A stretch of 64,000 bases of DNA from Magnetococcales bacterium (GTDB lineage: Bacteria; Pseudomonadota; Magnetococcia; Magnetococcales; UBA8363), in contig PEAK01000001.1 in the NCBI GenBank assembly GCA_002753515.1, positions 46,138 through 110,137 on the forward strand. Direction: 5' to 3'. Both the position numbers and the translations under genes were made by a program. Shown here piece by piece: positions 9,114 to 21,220 of this stretch (positions within the stretch are counted from its first letter, which is position 1; each line of letters opens with the position of its first letter). The notes under the pieces were generated by a model that made no database searches, was not told where the DNA came from, and worked only from the letters and a program-made list of their open reading frames with translations.

Positions 9114-10235
9114 ATGGAATTTCATATTCAAAAAGATTTATTCTTAAAAGCCCTCTCCAGGATACAAACGGTGGTGGAACGTCGCAATACCATGACCATG
9201 TTGGGTACCGCGCTCCTGGAGGCACGAGATAACCGCGTTATTCTTTCCGCGACGGATCTGGAAGTTTCCTTGCGTACAACCTGCAACGCCGAGGTCATCA
9301 GCGAAGGCGCCATGGCCCTCAACGCCAAAACCTTGTACGAAATCTTTCGCGAACTGCCACCAACCGATGTTTTGCTGCGCATGGAATCGGAATCCAGGTT
9401 GATATTGGTTGCCGGGCGGGCTCGTTTTGAACTGGCAGGCTTCCCCGTCTCTGAATTTCCCCAGATCCCCCAGGCGGAAGGGGAACGGTTCGGGTTTGAA
9501 CACGCCATGTTGGCAGAAATGTTTGGCAAAACGCATTTTGCCATGTCCTCGGATGATACGCGCTACACCCTGAACGGGGTGCTGTTCCAATTATCCCCGG
9601 CCACCGAGGAGGGCGATTCCCCCAAGGTACGCATGGTGGCCACGGACACCCACCGCCTGGCCATGGTGGAAAAAGTGCTCCAGCGCGAAATCCAGGAGCA
9701 GCGTGAGGTCATCATCCCCAAGAAAGCAGTCCTTGAGATGCGCAAGGTGCTGGAAGAAGACCAGGAATTCCTGGAAATCATCATGGGAACCTCGCATATA
9801 CAATTCATCAAGCAGGAACTGACCCTGGTCTCCAAGCTGGTCCAGGGACGGTTTCCCGATTATCGACGGGTCATCCCATCAAACAATACCATCCGGTTGA
9901 CCATGGATCGCGGGGAGCTTGACAGCGTCGTCAAACGTATTTCAGTGTTGTCGCATGAAAAATCACGGGGCATTCGCCTCAGTGTGAACGGCACCATGAT
10001 GAAAATTTCTTCCAATAACCCGGAACAAGAGGCGGGTGAAGAGGAAATGACCGTGCAATTTGACGGCACGGATCCTTTTACCGTTGGTTTCAATGCCCGT
10101 TATCTCCGGGAAATTTTAACCGCCATGGATGGCGCTGAGGTTCGTTTCGTGTTTCACACCGACGAATCCCCAGCTCTGGTTTTCGATCCCAACCGTAACG
10201 ATGCCTTGTTCGTGCTGATGCCGATGCGCGTCTGA
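9114..10235 (+). CDS. dnaN: DNA polymerase III beta sliding clamp
   Basis: A 373-residue sliding clamp that tethers polymerase III to DNA. The sequence shows three repeated clamp domains: MEFHIQKDLFLKALSRIQ at the N-terminus, a middle domain with MVATDTHRLAMVE, and the C-terminal end LFVLMPMRV close to the family's usual MPMRL. Length is normal. It lies 27 bases after dnaA and 4 bases before the recF start, so it is probably cotranscribed with both. Confidence 0.97.
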   Translation: MEFHIQKDLFLKALSRIQTVVERRNTMTMLGTALLEARDNRVILSATDLEVSLRTTCNAEVISEGAMALNAKTLYEIFRELPPTDVLLRMESESRLILVAGRARFELAGFPVSEFPQIPQAEGERFGFEHAMLAEMFGKTHFAMSSDDTRYTLNGVLFQLSPATEEGDSPKVRMVATDTHRLAMVEKVLQREIQEQREVIIPKKAVLEMRKVLEEDQEFLEIIMGTSHIQFIKQELTLVSKLVQGRFPDYRRVIPSNNTIRLTMDRGELDSVVKRISVLSHEKSRGIRLSVNGTMMKISSNNPEQEAGEEEMTVQFDGTDPFTVGFNARYLREILTAMDGAEVRFVFHTDESPALVFDPNRNDALFVLMPMRV

Positions 10236-10239
10236 TGGC

Positions 10240-11370
10240 GTGGGGCTCAAGATGGTCCTGAATTGGCTTCGTCTGGGTCATTTTCGTAATATTGCCCAAG
10301 CCACCCTCCAGTTCCATCCCGAGCTTAACGTGGTGATCGGGGATAACGGCCAGGGCAAGAGCAATCTGCTGGAGGCGGTGGGATTGTTGGCAACCGGTCG
10401 CTCTTTTCGCCGTGCCCCTCCCGAGGCCATGCGTCAAAATGGGTGTGATGGATTTCACCTCCAGGGGGAGATTCATTCGTACGGTTTGTTCCACCGCCTG
10501 GATTTTCAAGGGATGGGCAATCGCCAATCAGCCCAATTGAATGGCAAGTCGGTGGGTTTGGCTTCCACCATGGATCGGGTGTTGGCAGCCGTGCTGGTGA
10601 CCCCCGATTCGCCCGACTTGATCCATGACGGGCCCGGGGAACGAAGGGATTTTTTGGATTGGGTCGTTTATTCCAGCCATCGACGGCATGCGGCAACGGT
10701 CCGTGATTATCAAGGCGCGTTGAAGGCACGTAACCGACTGTTGAAAGAAAAGTGCCTCAACCCTGGCGAAATGGACGCCTGGGAGGACCGTTTGGCCGTT
10801 CTGGGGGCGCGTATTGTCGTGAGTCGTCGGCAATGGTTGGCAAAAATCCGGGAGACATTGCCGCAACTCTTGGATGGACTGGGTTTGGATCAGCGATTGT
10901 TCCAAATAATCTACGCCAGTCAGCTCGACGGGGATGGCGCGGCTATGGAGGAAAACGAATTGGCGCAACATTATCGCACCGGGCTTGAAGGACACAGGAG
11001 TTACGATCATCGCACCCACAACACATCCATCGGCCCCCATCGCGATGATATTCGTTTCCTGCTTGCGGATCGACCGTTGGCACGTTTTGGCTCCAGGGGG
11101 CAGAAAAAACGTTTCGTGCTGGCGATCAAGCTGGCGGAACATAGATTGATGCAGGACGCCTTGAACGCCAGACCGTTGCTGTTATTGGATGATCCGGTGT
11201 CAGAATTGGATGATGACGGCGTGGCGCGCCTGCTTCGGTTGGTACACCTACAGGGGCAGCAATTGCTGATCACGGCGGTCAAAGGGGATCTTTTTTCCCG
11301 GGCCCGGCATCCCCATCACATGTTTCATGTCCAGGCGGGACAATTTAAACCGTTGACGGAGTCTCCATAA
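10240..11370 (+). CDS. recF: DNA replication and repair protein RecF
   Basis: A 376-residue SMC-like ATPase that helps load RecA at single-strand gaps. The N-terminal lobe has the Walker A loop GDNGQGKSNLLEAV (about 33-46). The ABC-type signature and Walker B are near the C-terminus (SRGQKKRFVLAIKLAE; LLLLDDPVSELDD). The frame starts with GTG at 10240; ATG at 10252 is an equally good start. It lies 4 bases after dnaN and 3 bases before gyrB, in the classic dnaA-dnaN-recF-gyrB order. Confidence 0.95.
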   Translation: MGLKMVLNWLRLGHFRNIAQATLQFHPELNVVIGDNGQGKSNLLEAVGLLATGRSFRRAPPEAMRQNGCDGFHLQGEIHSYGLFHRLDFQGMGNRQSAQLNGKSVGLASTMDRVLAAVLVTPDSPDLIHDGPGERRDFLDWVVYSSHRRHAATVRDYQGALKARNRLLKEKCLNPGEMDAWEDRLAVLGARIVVSRRQWLAKIRETLPQLLDGLGLDQRLFQIIYASQLDGDGAAMEENELAQHYRTGLEGHRSYDHRTHNTSIGPHRDDIRFLLADRPLARFGSRGQKKRFVLAIKLAEHRLMQDALNARPLLLLDDPVSELDDDGVARLLRLVHLQGQQLLITAVKGDLFSRARHPHHMFHVQAGQFKPLTESP

Positions 11371-13818
<2,448 letters not shown>

Positions 13819-13887
13819 GGTTCGAACTTTTGAAGGCGATACGGCCAAAATACGCACTGATTTCTCAGGAAAGTCTCGGATAGAATT

Positions 13888-13961
13888 TGGAGCGGGTGAA
13901 GGGAATCGAACCCTCGTCTTAAGCTTGGGAAGCTTAGGCCCTACCATTGGACGACACCCGC
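13888..13961 (-). tRNA. tRNA-Gly with anticodon CCC
   Basis: Read on the minus strand the gene folds as a full cloverleaf. The acceptor stem GCGGGTG pairs with CACCCGC. The D-stem is GTCC/GGGC and the anticodon stem TAAGC/GCTTA with loop TTCCCAA, which gives anticodon CCC. The T-arm is GAGGG/CCCTT with loop TTCGATT. Discriminator T is followed by an encoded CCA. The CCC anticodon reads GGG codons. It lies between gyrB and a small membrane-protein gene. Confidence 0.93.
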
Positions 13962-14212
13962 TTCAGGTGCTGCTCGAAGTTTCCTTATTATGGTGTGCAT
14001 ACTGCGTCCAGGTCAACCCACATCGTTTTTTGTTCGGATCGCCATTGATTCCGGAGGCTCCATTTCTCTTTGATAGATGGAAAATTTGCAAAGCACGGTG
14101 CCGAATAACATTCGATAACGATCAAAAAAAAAGTTTCGCCATACCCTGGTATAGGATAAAAAAAGGGGCTGAAGATTTTGCTTCCTTACTTAAACCCTAT
14201 TTGGCGAATGTC

Positions 14213-14473
14213 ATGGACGAAACGATTCCCGCAACAAAAAAGCCATCATTCATCGACCGAATTTCCTGGGTCGCCCTGGTCCCTTTGGCTTTATTCATGG
14301 CCATTGCCCCCATTCATCCAGAACCCCATCTGTGGGAAAAATTAAAGATGCTGGGTGCCGGTAGCCTGACGCGACCGCTGGATATTTTTGATCTGTTCAT
14401 GCATGCCACCCCGCTGGTATTGGTTGTTGTCAAAGGGTGGCGTCAGTGGCAGGCGCGCGGGGGGGTATCGTGA
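14213..14473 (+). CDS. Small two-helix membrane protein, RND-annotated family
   Basis: An 86-residue protein with two hydrophobic segments: WVALVPLALFMAIAPI (about 19-34) and a C-terminal one containing ATPLVLVVVKGW. Between them lies the motif PEPHLWEKLKMLGAG then LTRPLDIFDL, which I recognise from short proteobacterial proteins often labelled RND transporter although far too small to be a pump. The function is unknown. The open frame extends upstream across the tRNA, so the ATG at 14213 is taken as the true start. Its stop overlaps the GTG of the next gene by four bases (GTGA), so the two are coupled. Confidence 0.72.
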   Translation: MDETIPATKKPSFIDRISWVALVPLALFMAIAPIHPEPHLWEKLKMLGAGSLTRPLDIFDLFMHATPLVLVVVKGWRQWQARGGVS

Positions 14474-15018
14474 ATCTGATTTTGATTGGCATGCGGGGCG
14501 CGGGCAAGTCCAATATTTCCCGTAGGCTTTCCGTTTTGACCAAGCGCCCGGTGATGTCCACCGACAGCTTGATATCCTACGAAAGCCAAGGTTTGCCGAT
14601 TGCCGCCATCCTCGCAAAAATGGGTGGTGATTGGCGGGCTTTCAGGGATTTGGAGGCGCAAATCGTCGACAAGGTGGCCGCCATGGACGAGATCATCATC
14701 GACACGGGTGGTGGGGTGATTTGCGATTTGGATGCAGAGGGGCGCGAGATCTACAGCTACCGCAAGATGGATGCCTTGAAAAAAAACGGTCGCGTCATCT
14801 GGCTTGAAGGGGATATCGTCCGTTTGGCCGCCAAAGCGGCAGCGGATACCCGACGCCCGGCGTTGAGTAACACCGAAAGCGAAGAATCCATCATGCGTCG
14901 GCGTCTGCCCTTTTATCGGCAGGCCGCCGACCGGGTCGTGAATATCGAAGGATTCCGTCGTGATATTTTAGCCTTGCACATCCGTCAATTGGCCGATTTT
15001 TGGCCTGTCAACAGGTGA
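14470..15018 (+). CDS. Shikimate kinase-like P-loop kinase
   Basis: A 182-residue P-loop kinase resembling AroK/AroL, which phosphorylates shikimate in aromatic amino-acid synthesis. It has the P-loop GMRGAGKSNIS at the N-terminus, a TDSLI motif where AroK has D.D, and IIDTGGGVICD, the shikimate-binding GGG segment. A lid-like stretch with DTRRPAL follows. The GTG at 14470 overlaps the preceding stop and is preferred over the upstream ATG at 14437. No aroB follows, which is unusual for aroK, so it may be a shikimate-kinase-like paralogue rather than the housekeeping enzyme. Confidence 0.72.
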   Translation: MNLILIGMRGAGKSNISRRLSVLTKRPVMSTDSLISYESQGLPIAAILAKMGGDWRAFRDLEAQIVDKVAAMDEIIIDTGGGVICDLDAEGREIYSYRKMDALKKNGRVIWLEGDIVRLAAKAAADTRRPALSNTESEESIMRRRLPFYRQAADRVVNIEGFRRDILALHIRQLADFWPVNR

Positions 15019-15083
15019 GCCGGTCGTTCTGGTTGCCACCCCATTGGATGCATTGTGGCGAGAAAATATCGTAATTGTTTTTA

Positions 15084-16370
15084 TTATTGGAAAATTTCTG
15101 GTTTCGGCATGAATTGTGCCGGATCGACTTTCCATTTGTCGTTTGGTTCGGTGCGCACGATGCGAAAGCCTTTGGTGGCGTTGCCGCTATAGTCCATCAG
15201 GTTGATTTCTTTAGGCTTTAATTTTTTGCCGGCCTTGGCGTCTATGATCACCTTGATGACGGGATGCAGCAGGCTTTCCGCATTGGAACGAATGACAATC
15301 CCCACCAGGTCATTTTCCAAGCGAACCAATGTTCCGATGGGGTAGATGCCAACGCATTGGACAAATCGTTGATACAATTGTGGATTGAAATGATTTTTTG
15401 ACCAATCCAGCATACGTTTGAGGGCAACATGGGGGGGGTTGCCCTTGTGATACACTCGATCCGAAGTAATGGCATCGTAAACGTCTACAATCGCGGCCAT
15501 TTGGCCAAATTCATCGATGGCATCGCCTTTGAGCCCATGGGGGTAACCCATACCATCGAAGCGTTCGTGGTGTTGCCCAGCGACAAAGATGCTGATTTCC
15601 GAGATGCCTTGTGTTTGCTCAAGGATTTCACGACTGAAGGTGACGTGTTGTTTCATGAGGAGAAATTCTTCATCAGTCAGTTTTCCAGCCTTGTTGAGGA
15701 CGTTTTCCGGGGTTCTCATTTTGCCAATGTCGTGAAGCATGCCACCGACACCCACTTTGATGATGGTTTCTTCGGGCATTTCCATGGCGCGGCAGAAAGA
15801 CATGAGGAACACGCCCACATTGACCGAATGCATGAAGGTATATTCATCACGTTTTTTGATCAGGCTTAAGCTTAAAATGGCATCGGGATTGCGGAACATC
15901 GACTCTGCCATGCCGAGGACGGCATCTTGAACCGGTTCCAAGGTGACTTGTTTGCCGAGGCGGGCATCGGCCAGTACATCCCCGACAATCCTGCGGGCGT
16001 GTGATTTCACTTCGGCAGCCCCTGAGAGTTCTTCCTCAAAGGGTATGGGCGATGCCCCTTTAAGAGCCAACTCTTCATCGTCCCCAAGCTCTTGGAGTTG
16101 TTCCGCAAGGGCTTGTTCGACATCCTTGAGAGGCGTGCCCTCAGCCTCTTCCCCTTTGGCAACGTCAATATAGATTTCTTTGATTCCACTGGATAAAATC
16201 GCTTGAATTTCCGCTTCGGTAGTGACGCGTTGCGGCCCTTGAAAGGCTCTTGGATTGTTATCATGCGAGCCTGGATCCTGCCAATCCTGATTAAAATCAG
16301 TAATATACATGCCAGGTTTCAGGTCAGTGGCCTTAATTTTCTTAATTGTTTCCTGAGCCATTGCAGACAT
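15084..16370 (-). CDS. HD-GYP phosphodiesterase with N-terminal DUF3391-like domain
   Basis: A 428-residue protein predicted to hydrolyse cyclic di-GMP. The N-terminus (IKATDLKPGMYITDF) resembles the DUF3391 domain common in front of HD-GYP domains. The HD-GYP core is canonical: LHDIGKMRTPENVLNKAGKL (about 211), QHHERFDGMGYPHGLKG (about 275) and VDVYDAITSDRVY. Its paralogue at 1349-2413 shares the C-terminal tail but lacks the N-terminal domain and the intact GYP. The ATG at 16370 is preferred because GGAGG lies 7 bases upstream; 16376 and 16361 are alternatives. It is divergent from the TPR-CHAT gene and may share its regulatory region. Confidence 0.87.
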   Translation of the reverse strand: MSAMAQETIKKIKATDLKPGMYITDFNQDWQDPGSHDNNPRAFQGPQRVTTEAEIQAILSSGIKEIYIDVAKGEEAEGTPLKDVEQALAEQLQELGDDEELALKGASPIPFEEELSGAAEVKSHARRIVGDVLADARLGKQVTLEPVQDAVLGMAESMFRNPDAILSLSLIKKRDEYTFMHSVNVGVFLMSFCRAMEMPEETIIKVGVGGMLHDIGKMRTPENVLNKAGKLTDEEFLLMKQHVTFSREILEQTQGISEISIFVAGQHHERFDGMGYPHGLKGDAIDEFGQMAAIVDVYDAITSDRVYHKGNPPHVALKRMLDWSKNHFNPQLYQRFVQCVGIYPIGTLVRLENDLVGIVIRSNAESLLHPVIKVIIDAKAGKKLKPKEINLMDYSGNATKGFRIVRTEPNDKWKVDPAQFMPKPEIFQ

Positions 16371-16728
16371 CCTCATGCCTCCGACTTTTGGTCATGTGCA
16401 ACCTTTGAAAAATCAGTCCCCTGATGTTTACACCTGTTCATGTTACCATGGTTGCGATGGGGTTGGAATAGCCATATTCGGTAAATACTCTGCCAGGATT
16501 GCAATGGCTCTCGGGGTACGTTCCTTGGCAATCGGGTACGGGAGTTGTCCTGTTTCGTTACCAGGGGTGACATGGCAAGAATTATTTGTCACGCTAGGTT
16601 ATTTTCTTTGTGCAAAGGCACTTAATTGTATGTGATGAGCAGATTTTAATTGACTTTCAAGTAATAATTCGTTGTGATGGTATCGGTGTCAGCTCCCGGA
16701 AGAGCTGTGAAAAGTACGCTTTTGTTCC
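16371..16728. other. Divergent intergenic region between HD-GYP and TPR-CHAT genes
   Basis: About 350 bases without a convincing gene. It contains a promoter candidate for the TPR-CHAT gene (16650-16678). A small hairpin, CAGCTC/GAGCTG with a six-base loop, lies at 16690-16707 in the predicted leader. An 86-codon open frame here has no family resemblance or ribosome site and is not called. Confidence 0.5.
16650..16678 (+). promoter_or_regulatory. Sigma-70-like promoter candidate for the TPR-CHAT gene
   Basis: TTGACT at 16650-16655 and TGTGAT at 16673-16678 are 17 bases apart, an optimal spacing. The -35 matches consensus at five of six positions, the -10 at four of six. It lies 50 bases upstream of the TPR-CHAT start. 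Confidence 0.35.
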
Positions 16729-19700
16729 ATGCCGTCTACTGCAAACTTGTTGATATCCATGATAACATCCTCTAAAAATATCACTTTTCATTTTTTGGCT
16801 TTGGTGTTGGCGACCATGCTGGTGCTTGGTGCCGACCAAAACCGGGCTTTTGCAGCGCCTGATCCCGGGGCGAACGTGCCAAAGGGAACTGAAGATGTCC
16901 GCAAAGATGCCGAAGCGGGCAATGCCCAGGATAAAAAGGGGGAGGCACCAGCTCAACCTGCGCAACCAGCTTCCGCCAACTCGCCGGTGGCACAACTCTC
17001 AGCCAAATTGAACGAGGCCATTGACCTGCAAAATCAGGGTCTTTACGAAAAGGCGCATCCCCTCATCAAAGGGTTGTGCGCTGATTTTTTGAAAGAGGCC
17101 GGTGAAAAAAATCCAGAAACCGGATGGTGTTTCAATCGTCTGGCAGTCTTGGAAGGGGCCATGGGCCAGTACGATGATGCCGAATCCTCCTTTAAACAAG
17201 CCTTGGGATTGCAAAAAGGGGCCCTGCCGGAAAATCATGCTGACATTTTGTCCACCTTGGTTGATCAGGGGGAACTGCTTCGGCTGCGCGGGCGCCTCAA
17301 GGAGGCTCAGGCCCAATTGGAAGATGTGTTGGACAAGTGTAAAGCCGATGACCTGGCCGAAGTGCGGATGAATGCGAAGTCCAATTTGGCCAAAGTCCAC
17401 GAAGATTTGGGTCATTTTGAGGATGCGGTTAAGTTAACTCGTGAGATATTGGACCATGAGATCAAGACGCTGGGCAGCGACCACCCGAATCCTTTGACCA
17501 CTCTGAACAATTTGGCGGGACTTAATCGGCGTCAGGGGAATTTTGCCGAAGCGGAAAAAAATTATCGTCAGGCTTTGACAGGTTTCCAGAAGGCCTTGGG
17601 CTCCGAACACCCGGCTACCATTGCCCTGATGAACAATCTGGCGATGACCATGGAGGATGAAGGACTCTATGATCAGGCCGAACCTTTGTTTCGCCAGTCG
17701 TGGCAGCTGGCGGAGAAGGTGTTGGGCAAAGATCATCCCACAACTTTGACCAACAGGAACAACCTGGCCATGCTTTATGAAAGTCAGGGGCTTTTTGACA
17801 AGGCAGAGGCGCAATACAACAGCACCATCCCCCTCGCCGAAGCCAAGTTGGGTCCGACCCATCCCGACACGATTGCCATGGTGAACAATTTGGCGTTTTT
17901 GCGCTTGTTGAAAGAGGACCATAAGTTGGCTGTGGAGGGATTTCAGCGTGTGTTGTCGGTGTGGCAGGGTGAGTTGGGGGAGAAACATCAAAAAACATTG
18001 AAGGCTATGAACAACTTGGCGCGGGCAGAGCATAAGGCGGGCCAGTTGAAGGAAGCGGAAGCCTTGTTATTACGTACCTTGAGCCTGCGTAAAGAGGCTC
18101 TGGGGCCCAAACATCCCGATGCCCTGCGTTCCATGCTGGATCTGGGTATGCTGTATCGTTCCCAGAAAAAAAACAAAGAAGCCCTGGAATTGTTGAAATC
18201 CGCCCTGGCCCTGGATGAGGAGGTTCTTGGCAAGCAACATCCTTATACGTTCGAGACCCTCAATGCCCTGGCGCAAACCATGGAGGAATCATCCGACCTT
18301 CAGGGTGCGTATAAATTGCGCCATGAAGGTTTTGATCGGCGCACCACCTTCCTGAATCGCATGTTGTGGGTGGCGGATGAAAATGCACGCGAGGGTTATA
18401 TACGCCTGCATTCCCCGGAATTGAACAATTTCCTGTCGCTGATAACGCATCTTCCCCCCGAAGTGGCGGGAAGGGAAGCCATTGATGTCAGTCTGCAACG
18501 CAAAGGATTGTTGCTGAAAATCACCTCGGAAATCCAGCAGGTGAGCCAGATCGCGAAAGATCCGAAATTGGCCGAGCTAACGCAACAATTGACCGCGGCG
18601 CGCAAGGAATTGGCGGCGATGACGCTTTCCGGACCCAGTGCCGATTCGCCCAACAGCTATCTTGAAACAATCCATCGCCTGGAAGGCAAGGTGAACGATA
18701 TCGAACGACTCCTCGGGCAGGCGAGTTTGCGGTATCGGTATACGACCTTGCTCTATGATACAGACCAGGTGGCGGCCAATTTGCCTGCGGGGTCGGGTTT
18801 GGTTGATTTCCTGGTATTTAACCAGGAGGGTAAGTCAAGGTTGATGGCCAGCACCATGGTCATGAAAGAAGGTAAGCCTCAATTTAACCTCGTCGTTTAT
18901 CCAAGTCTTGAGGATGTGCAGAAGGCCGTGCTGGACTATCGGGCTAAAATTCAGGATGAGGAGGCCGATTCCCAGGATGTTAAAGAGTTTGGCCAGAAGG
19001 TTTATGATTTGGTTTGGAAACCTGTGGCGGCTTCCCTGGGGGATCGGGAGGACATTTACCTTGTTCCCGATGGAATCCTCAATATTTTGCCTTTCAATGC
19101 CTTGGTGGACGCGGATAAAAAATTTCTTATCCAGAAGGTTAAATTACATATCCTGACGTCCAGTCGTGATATCCTGCCCTCCGCAATCCCGCCAGCTACC
19201 GGGGAGATGATGGTTGTAGCCGGTCCCGATTACAACTCAACGAAAGTTGCCGGCGAGGTGCAGTTGGAACAGGTGAGTCAAAGGCGCGCCGCTGCGGTGA
19301 TGCAGGGTATTCGCGGTGCCGGGAGTGGTATGCGGGGGTTGCATTTCGATCCATTACCCGGGGCCGAAAAGGAAGGCCGGCTCATTATCGATCAAGCCAA
19401 GGAAAAAGGGCAAAAAAATCAGTTTTTTGTCCAAAACGATGCCCAGGAGAAGCTGGTTCAGGCGTTGTCGGTACCCCCGCGTATGATCCACATCGCGACT
19501 CATGGCTTTTTTCTCAAGCCTGATGATAGCTTGAGGAAAAGGTTGCTGAAGTTGCAACGGGGTGCCGAGGGACAGTTGCCCCCTCCTGGCGATAATCCGT
19601 TGTTACGTTCCGGGTTGGCGTTTGCGGGGATCAACGCCAATGCGCCGTATCTTGGAGAACTCGATACGGTCAACGATGGTGTGCTGACGGCACTGGAAGT

Positions 19701-20016
19701 GTTGGGACTGAACCTTGCGGGTACTGAGCTTGCGATCCTCAGCGCTTGCGAGACGGGACTGGGTGAAATTCATGAAGGTGAAGGGGTCTATGGTCTCAGA
19801 CGTGCGTTCATGGAAACCGGCGTCCGTTCGCTCATCGCTTCCCTCTGGGAGGTGAGCGATGCGGGTACCCAAAACCTGATGACCAAATTTTATGGTCGTT
19901 TGATGTCGGGCAAGACCGTGCATGAGGCGATGCGGGAATCACAACTGGAAATGATCAGCAGTGCTGAATGGAGCAATCCATACATCTGGTCAGCCTTCAT
20001 GCTGATAGGGAAATAA
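16729..20016 (+). CDS. Exported TPR-repeat CHAT-domain protein
   Basis: A 1095-residue protein with a signal-peptide-like N-terminus (hydrophobic stretch FLALVLATMLVLG, then AFAAPDPG). From about residue 85 to 540 it consists of kinesin-light-chain-type TPR repeats of about 42 residues, each with HP..L...NNLA and a conserved A-E-x-x-Y/L pattern. The C-terminal third is a CHAT domain, a caspase-like peptidase fold. Both expected catalytic residues are visible: His in MIHIATHGFF (about 924) and Cys in LSACETGLG (about 1006). The start may instead be ATG 16759. It is followed on the same strand by FecR-domain and adenylate-cyclase genes. Protease activity and substrate are inferred only from the family. 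Confidence 0.85.
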   Translation: MPSTANLLISMITSSKNITFHFLALVLATMLVLGADQNRAFAAPDPGANVPKGTEDVRKDAEAGNAQDKKGEAPAQPAQPASANSPVAQLSAKLNEAIDLQNQGLYEKAHPLIKGLCADFLKEAGEKNPETGWCFNRLAVLEGAMGQYDDAESSFKQALGLQKGALPENHADILSTLVDQGELLRLRGRLKEAQAQLEDVLDKCKADDLAEVRMNAKSNLAKVHEDLGHFEDAVKLTREILDHEIKTLGSDHPNPLTTLNNLAGLNRRQGNFAEAEKNYRQALTGFQKALGSEHPATIALMNNLAMTMEDEGLYDQAEPLFRQSWQLAEKVLGKDHPTTLTNRNNLAMLYESQGLFDKAEAQYNSTIPLAEAKLGPTHPDTIAMVNNLAFLRLLKEDHKLAVEGFQRVLSVWQGELGEKHQKTLKAMNNLARAEHKAGQLKEAEALLLRTLSLRKEALGPKHPDALRSMLDLGMLYRSQKKNKEALELLKSALALDEEVLGKQHPYTFETLNALAQTMEESSDLQGAYKLRHEGFDRRTTFLNRMLWVADENAREGYIRLHSPELNNFLSLITHLPPEVAGREAIDVSLQRKGLLLKITSEIQQVSQIAKDPKLAELTQQLTAARKELAAMTLSGPSADSPNSYLETIHRLEGKVNDIERLLGQASLRYRYTTLLYDTDQVAANLPAGSGLVDFLVFNQEGKSRLMASTMVMKEGKPQFNLVVYPSLEDVQKAVLDYRAKIQDEEADSQDVKEFGQKVYDLVWKPVAASLGDREDIYLVPDGILNILPFNALVDADKKFLIQKVKLHILTSSRDILPSAIPPATGEMMVVAGPDYNSTKVAGEVQLEQVSQRRAAAVMQGIRGAGSGMRGLHFDPLPGAEKEGRLIIDQAKEKGQKNQFFVQNDAQEKLVQALSVPPRMIHIATHGFFLKPDDSLRKRLLKLQRGAEGQLPPPGDNPLLRSGLAFAGINANAPYLGELDTVNDGVLTALEVLGLNLAGTELAILSACETGLGEIHEGEGVYGLRRAFMETGVRSLIASLWEVSDAGTQNLMTKFYGRLMSGKTVHEAMRESQLEMISSAEWSNPYIWSAFMLIGK

Positions 20017-20224
20017 AAAATAAATTTCTTTCGATAAACCATGAACCAAAAAGCCAGCCAGGGTACTTATCTGTACCAGGGCGCTGTTCCGCCAACTTTC
20101 AATGGAGAAGGGAGATTGGATTATGTCCCTGGAATTTGCCGGTTGACCTGAAAGTATCGTAATAGGGCTCTTATGCCTGGACGGCATTATACGCAGCAAC
20201 TACCATCACAAAGGGAGAAGGATT

Positions 20225-21166
20225 ATGAAACCGCATTGGATCAAGTTCAATTTCCTGCTGATGGCCATGTTTGTCTTAGGACTGGCCAGTCAGGCTTTGG
20301 CACTTGCCCCACCCGTAGCCATGCTGACCCAGGTGAAGGGGACTGTCGAAGTTTTTAAGGATAACGAATGGAAGAAGGTGACCTCGAATAAGTTCGTTTT
20401 TGACGGAACCAAGGTTCGCACGGGTGCGGATGGTGCTGCGACCGTCATTAACCAGGCCAACAGCACCAGTCAGAATATGGCTGCAAATACCGAGTTGGAG
20501 ATCACTGCGGCTGCTATCAAGGTCGTTTCCGGCACCCTTTCCGAGCCGCAGAAAGCAGGTGGTGACGTTCTTTCCAGTATGAACCAACGCTTTGAAGAAG
20601 CACAGCGTTATACAACAGTGCGCCGTAGCGTGGACAAGAAAGAAAATGACCAAAAGCTGGCAACGATCCGTGAGGTCACCCTTTCGGAACAGCATCCCGA
20701 CATGGTTTGGTCCAACGTCGGACCCGAATTTTCATATCGCCTGATCATCGATGACAAATCCATCGATGTCCCGGCAACCAAGGATGAGATGGTGCGTTTC
20801 AAAGTAACCGGGTTGACCCCTGGATCGCATAAATATCGGGTCGACGTGATCAAGGATGGTACTGCGGTTTTCTCCCCCAATGGTGATCGGACCATGGTTT
20901 GGCTGGGTGGTGCGGCGTTGGATGAGTTCAACAAAAAACTTGCTGATATTAAAGGTTCGACCCCCGGAGACGACTTTCTGGTTGCCAATTTCCTGGACGA
21001 GAAAGGTTTGACCGTCGCCGCCATGGACATGTATCGGAAATATTTCAAGGCCAATCCGGGCGATATCGACATGTTTCCGCTGTTGATCAAAACCTATCAC
21101 GATTTGAAGTTGAACGAGCTGAAAAAAGAAGCGGCTCTGGAATACAATAAAATCATGGGAAACTAA
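20225..21166 (+). CDS. Exported FecR-domain protein
   Basis: A 313-residue protein with a cleavable signal peptide (hydrophobic core FLLMAMFVLGLASQ, AxA-like site at ALA). Residues about 28-110 form a FecR domain: AMLTQVKGTVEVFKDNEWK, FDGTKVRTGADGAATV. FecR domains usually sit in the periplasm and relay envelope signals. A second part (about 150-240) has a beta-rich pattern including LTPGSHKYRVDV, suggestive of a carbohydrate-binding or Ig-like fold. The C-terminus is helical and TPR-like (LDEKGLTVAAMDMYRKYF). It has a strong AAGGGAGAAGG ribosome site. No FecI-type sigma factor is adjacent, so the usual FecR partner is missing; the neighbours are TPR-CHAT and a CHASE2 cyclase. Confidence 0.8.
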   Translation: MKPHWIKFNFLLMAMFVLGLASQALALAPPVAMLTQVKGTVEVFKDNEWKKVTSNKFVFDGTKVRTGADGAATVINQANSTSQNMAANTELEITAAAIKVVSGTLSEPQKAGGDVLSSMNQRFEEAQRYTTVRRSVDKKENDQKLATIREVTLSEQHPDMVWSNVGPEFSYRLIIDDKSIDVPATKDEMVRFKVTGLTPGSHKYRVDVIKDGTAVFSPNGDRTMVWLGGAALDEFNKKLADIKGSTPGDDFLVANFLDEKGLTVAAMDMYRKYFKANPGDIDMFPLLIKTYHDLKLNELKKEAALEYNKIMGN

Positions 21167-21190
21167 AACCAGCATTGGTCTGGAATCCGG

Positions 21191-21220
21191 GCGTGGGGGG
21201 TCTCCCTCCACGCTTTTTTT
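21191..21220 (+). terminator. Rho-independent terminator after the FecR-domain gene
   Basis: A 10-base-pair stem, GCGTGGGGGG pairing with CCCTCCACGC (one G-T pair), closes a three-base loop and is followed by seven T. It lies 25 bases after the FecR-domain stop and would separate it transcriptionally, at least partly, from the cyclase gene. Confidence 0.85.

Noticed and set aside
16375..16635. 86-codon plus-strand frame in the HD-GYP/TPR-CHAT gap
   Set aside because: No ribosome site and no recognisable features; it overlaps the expected HD-GYP promoter.
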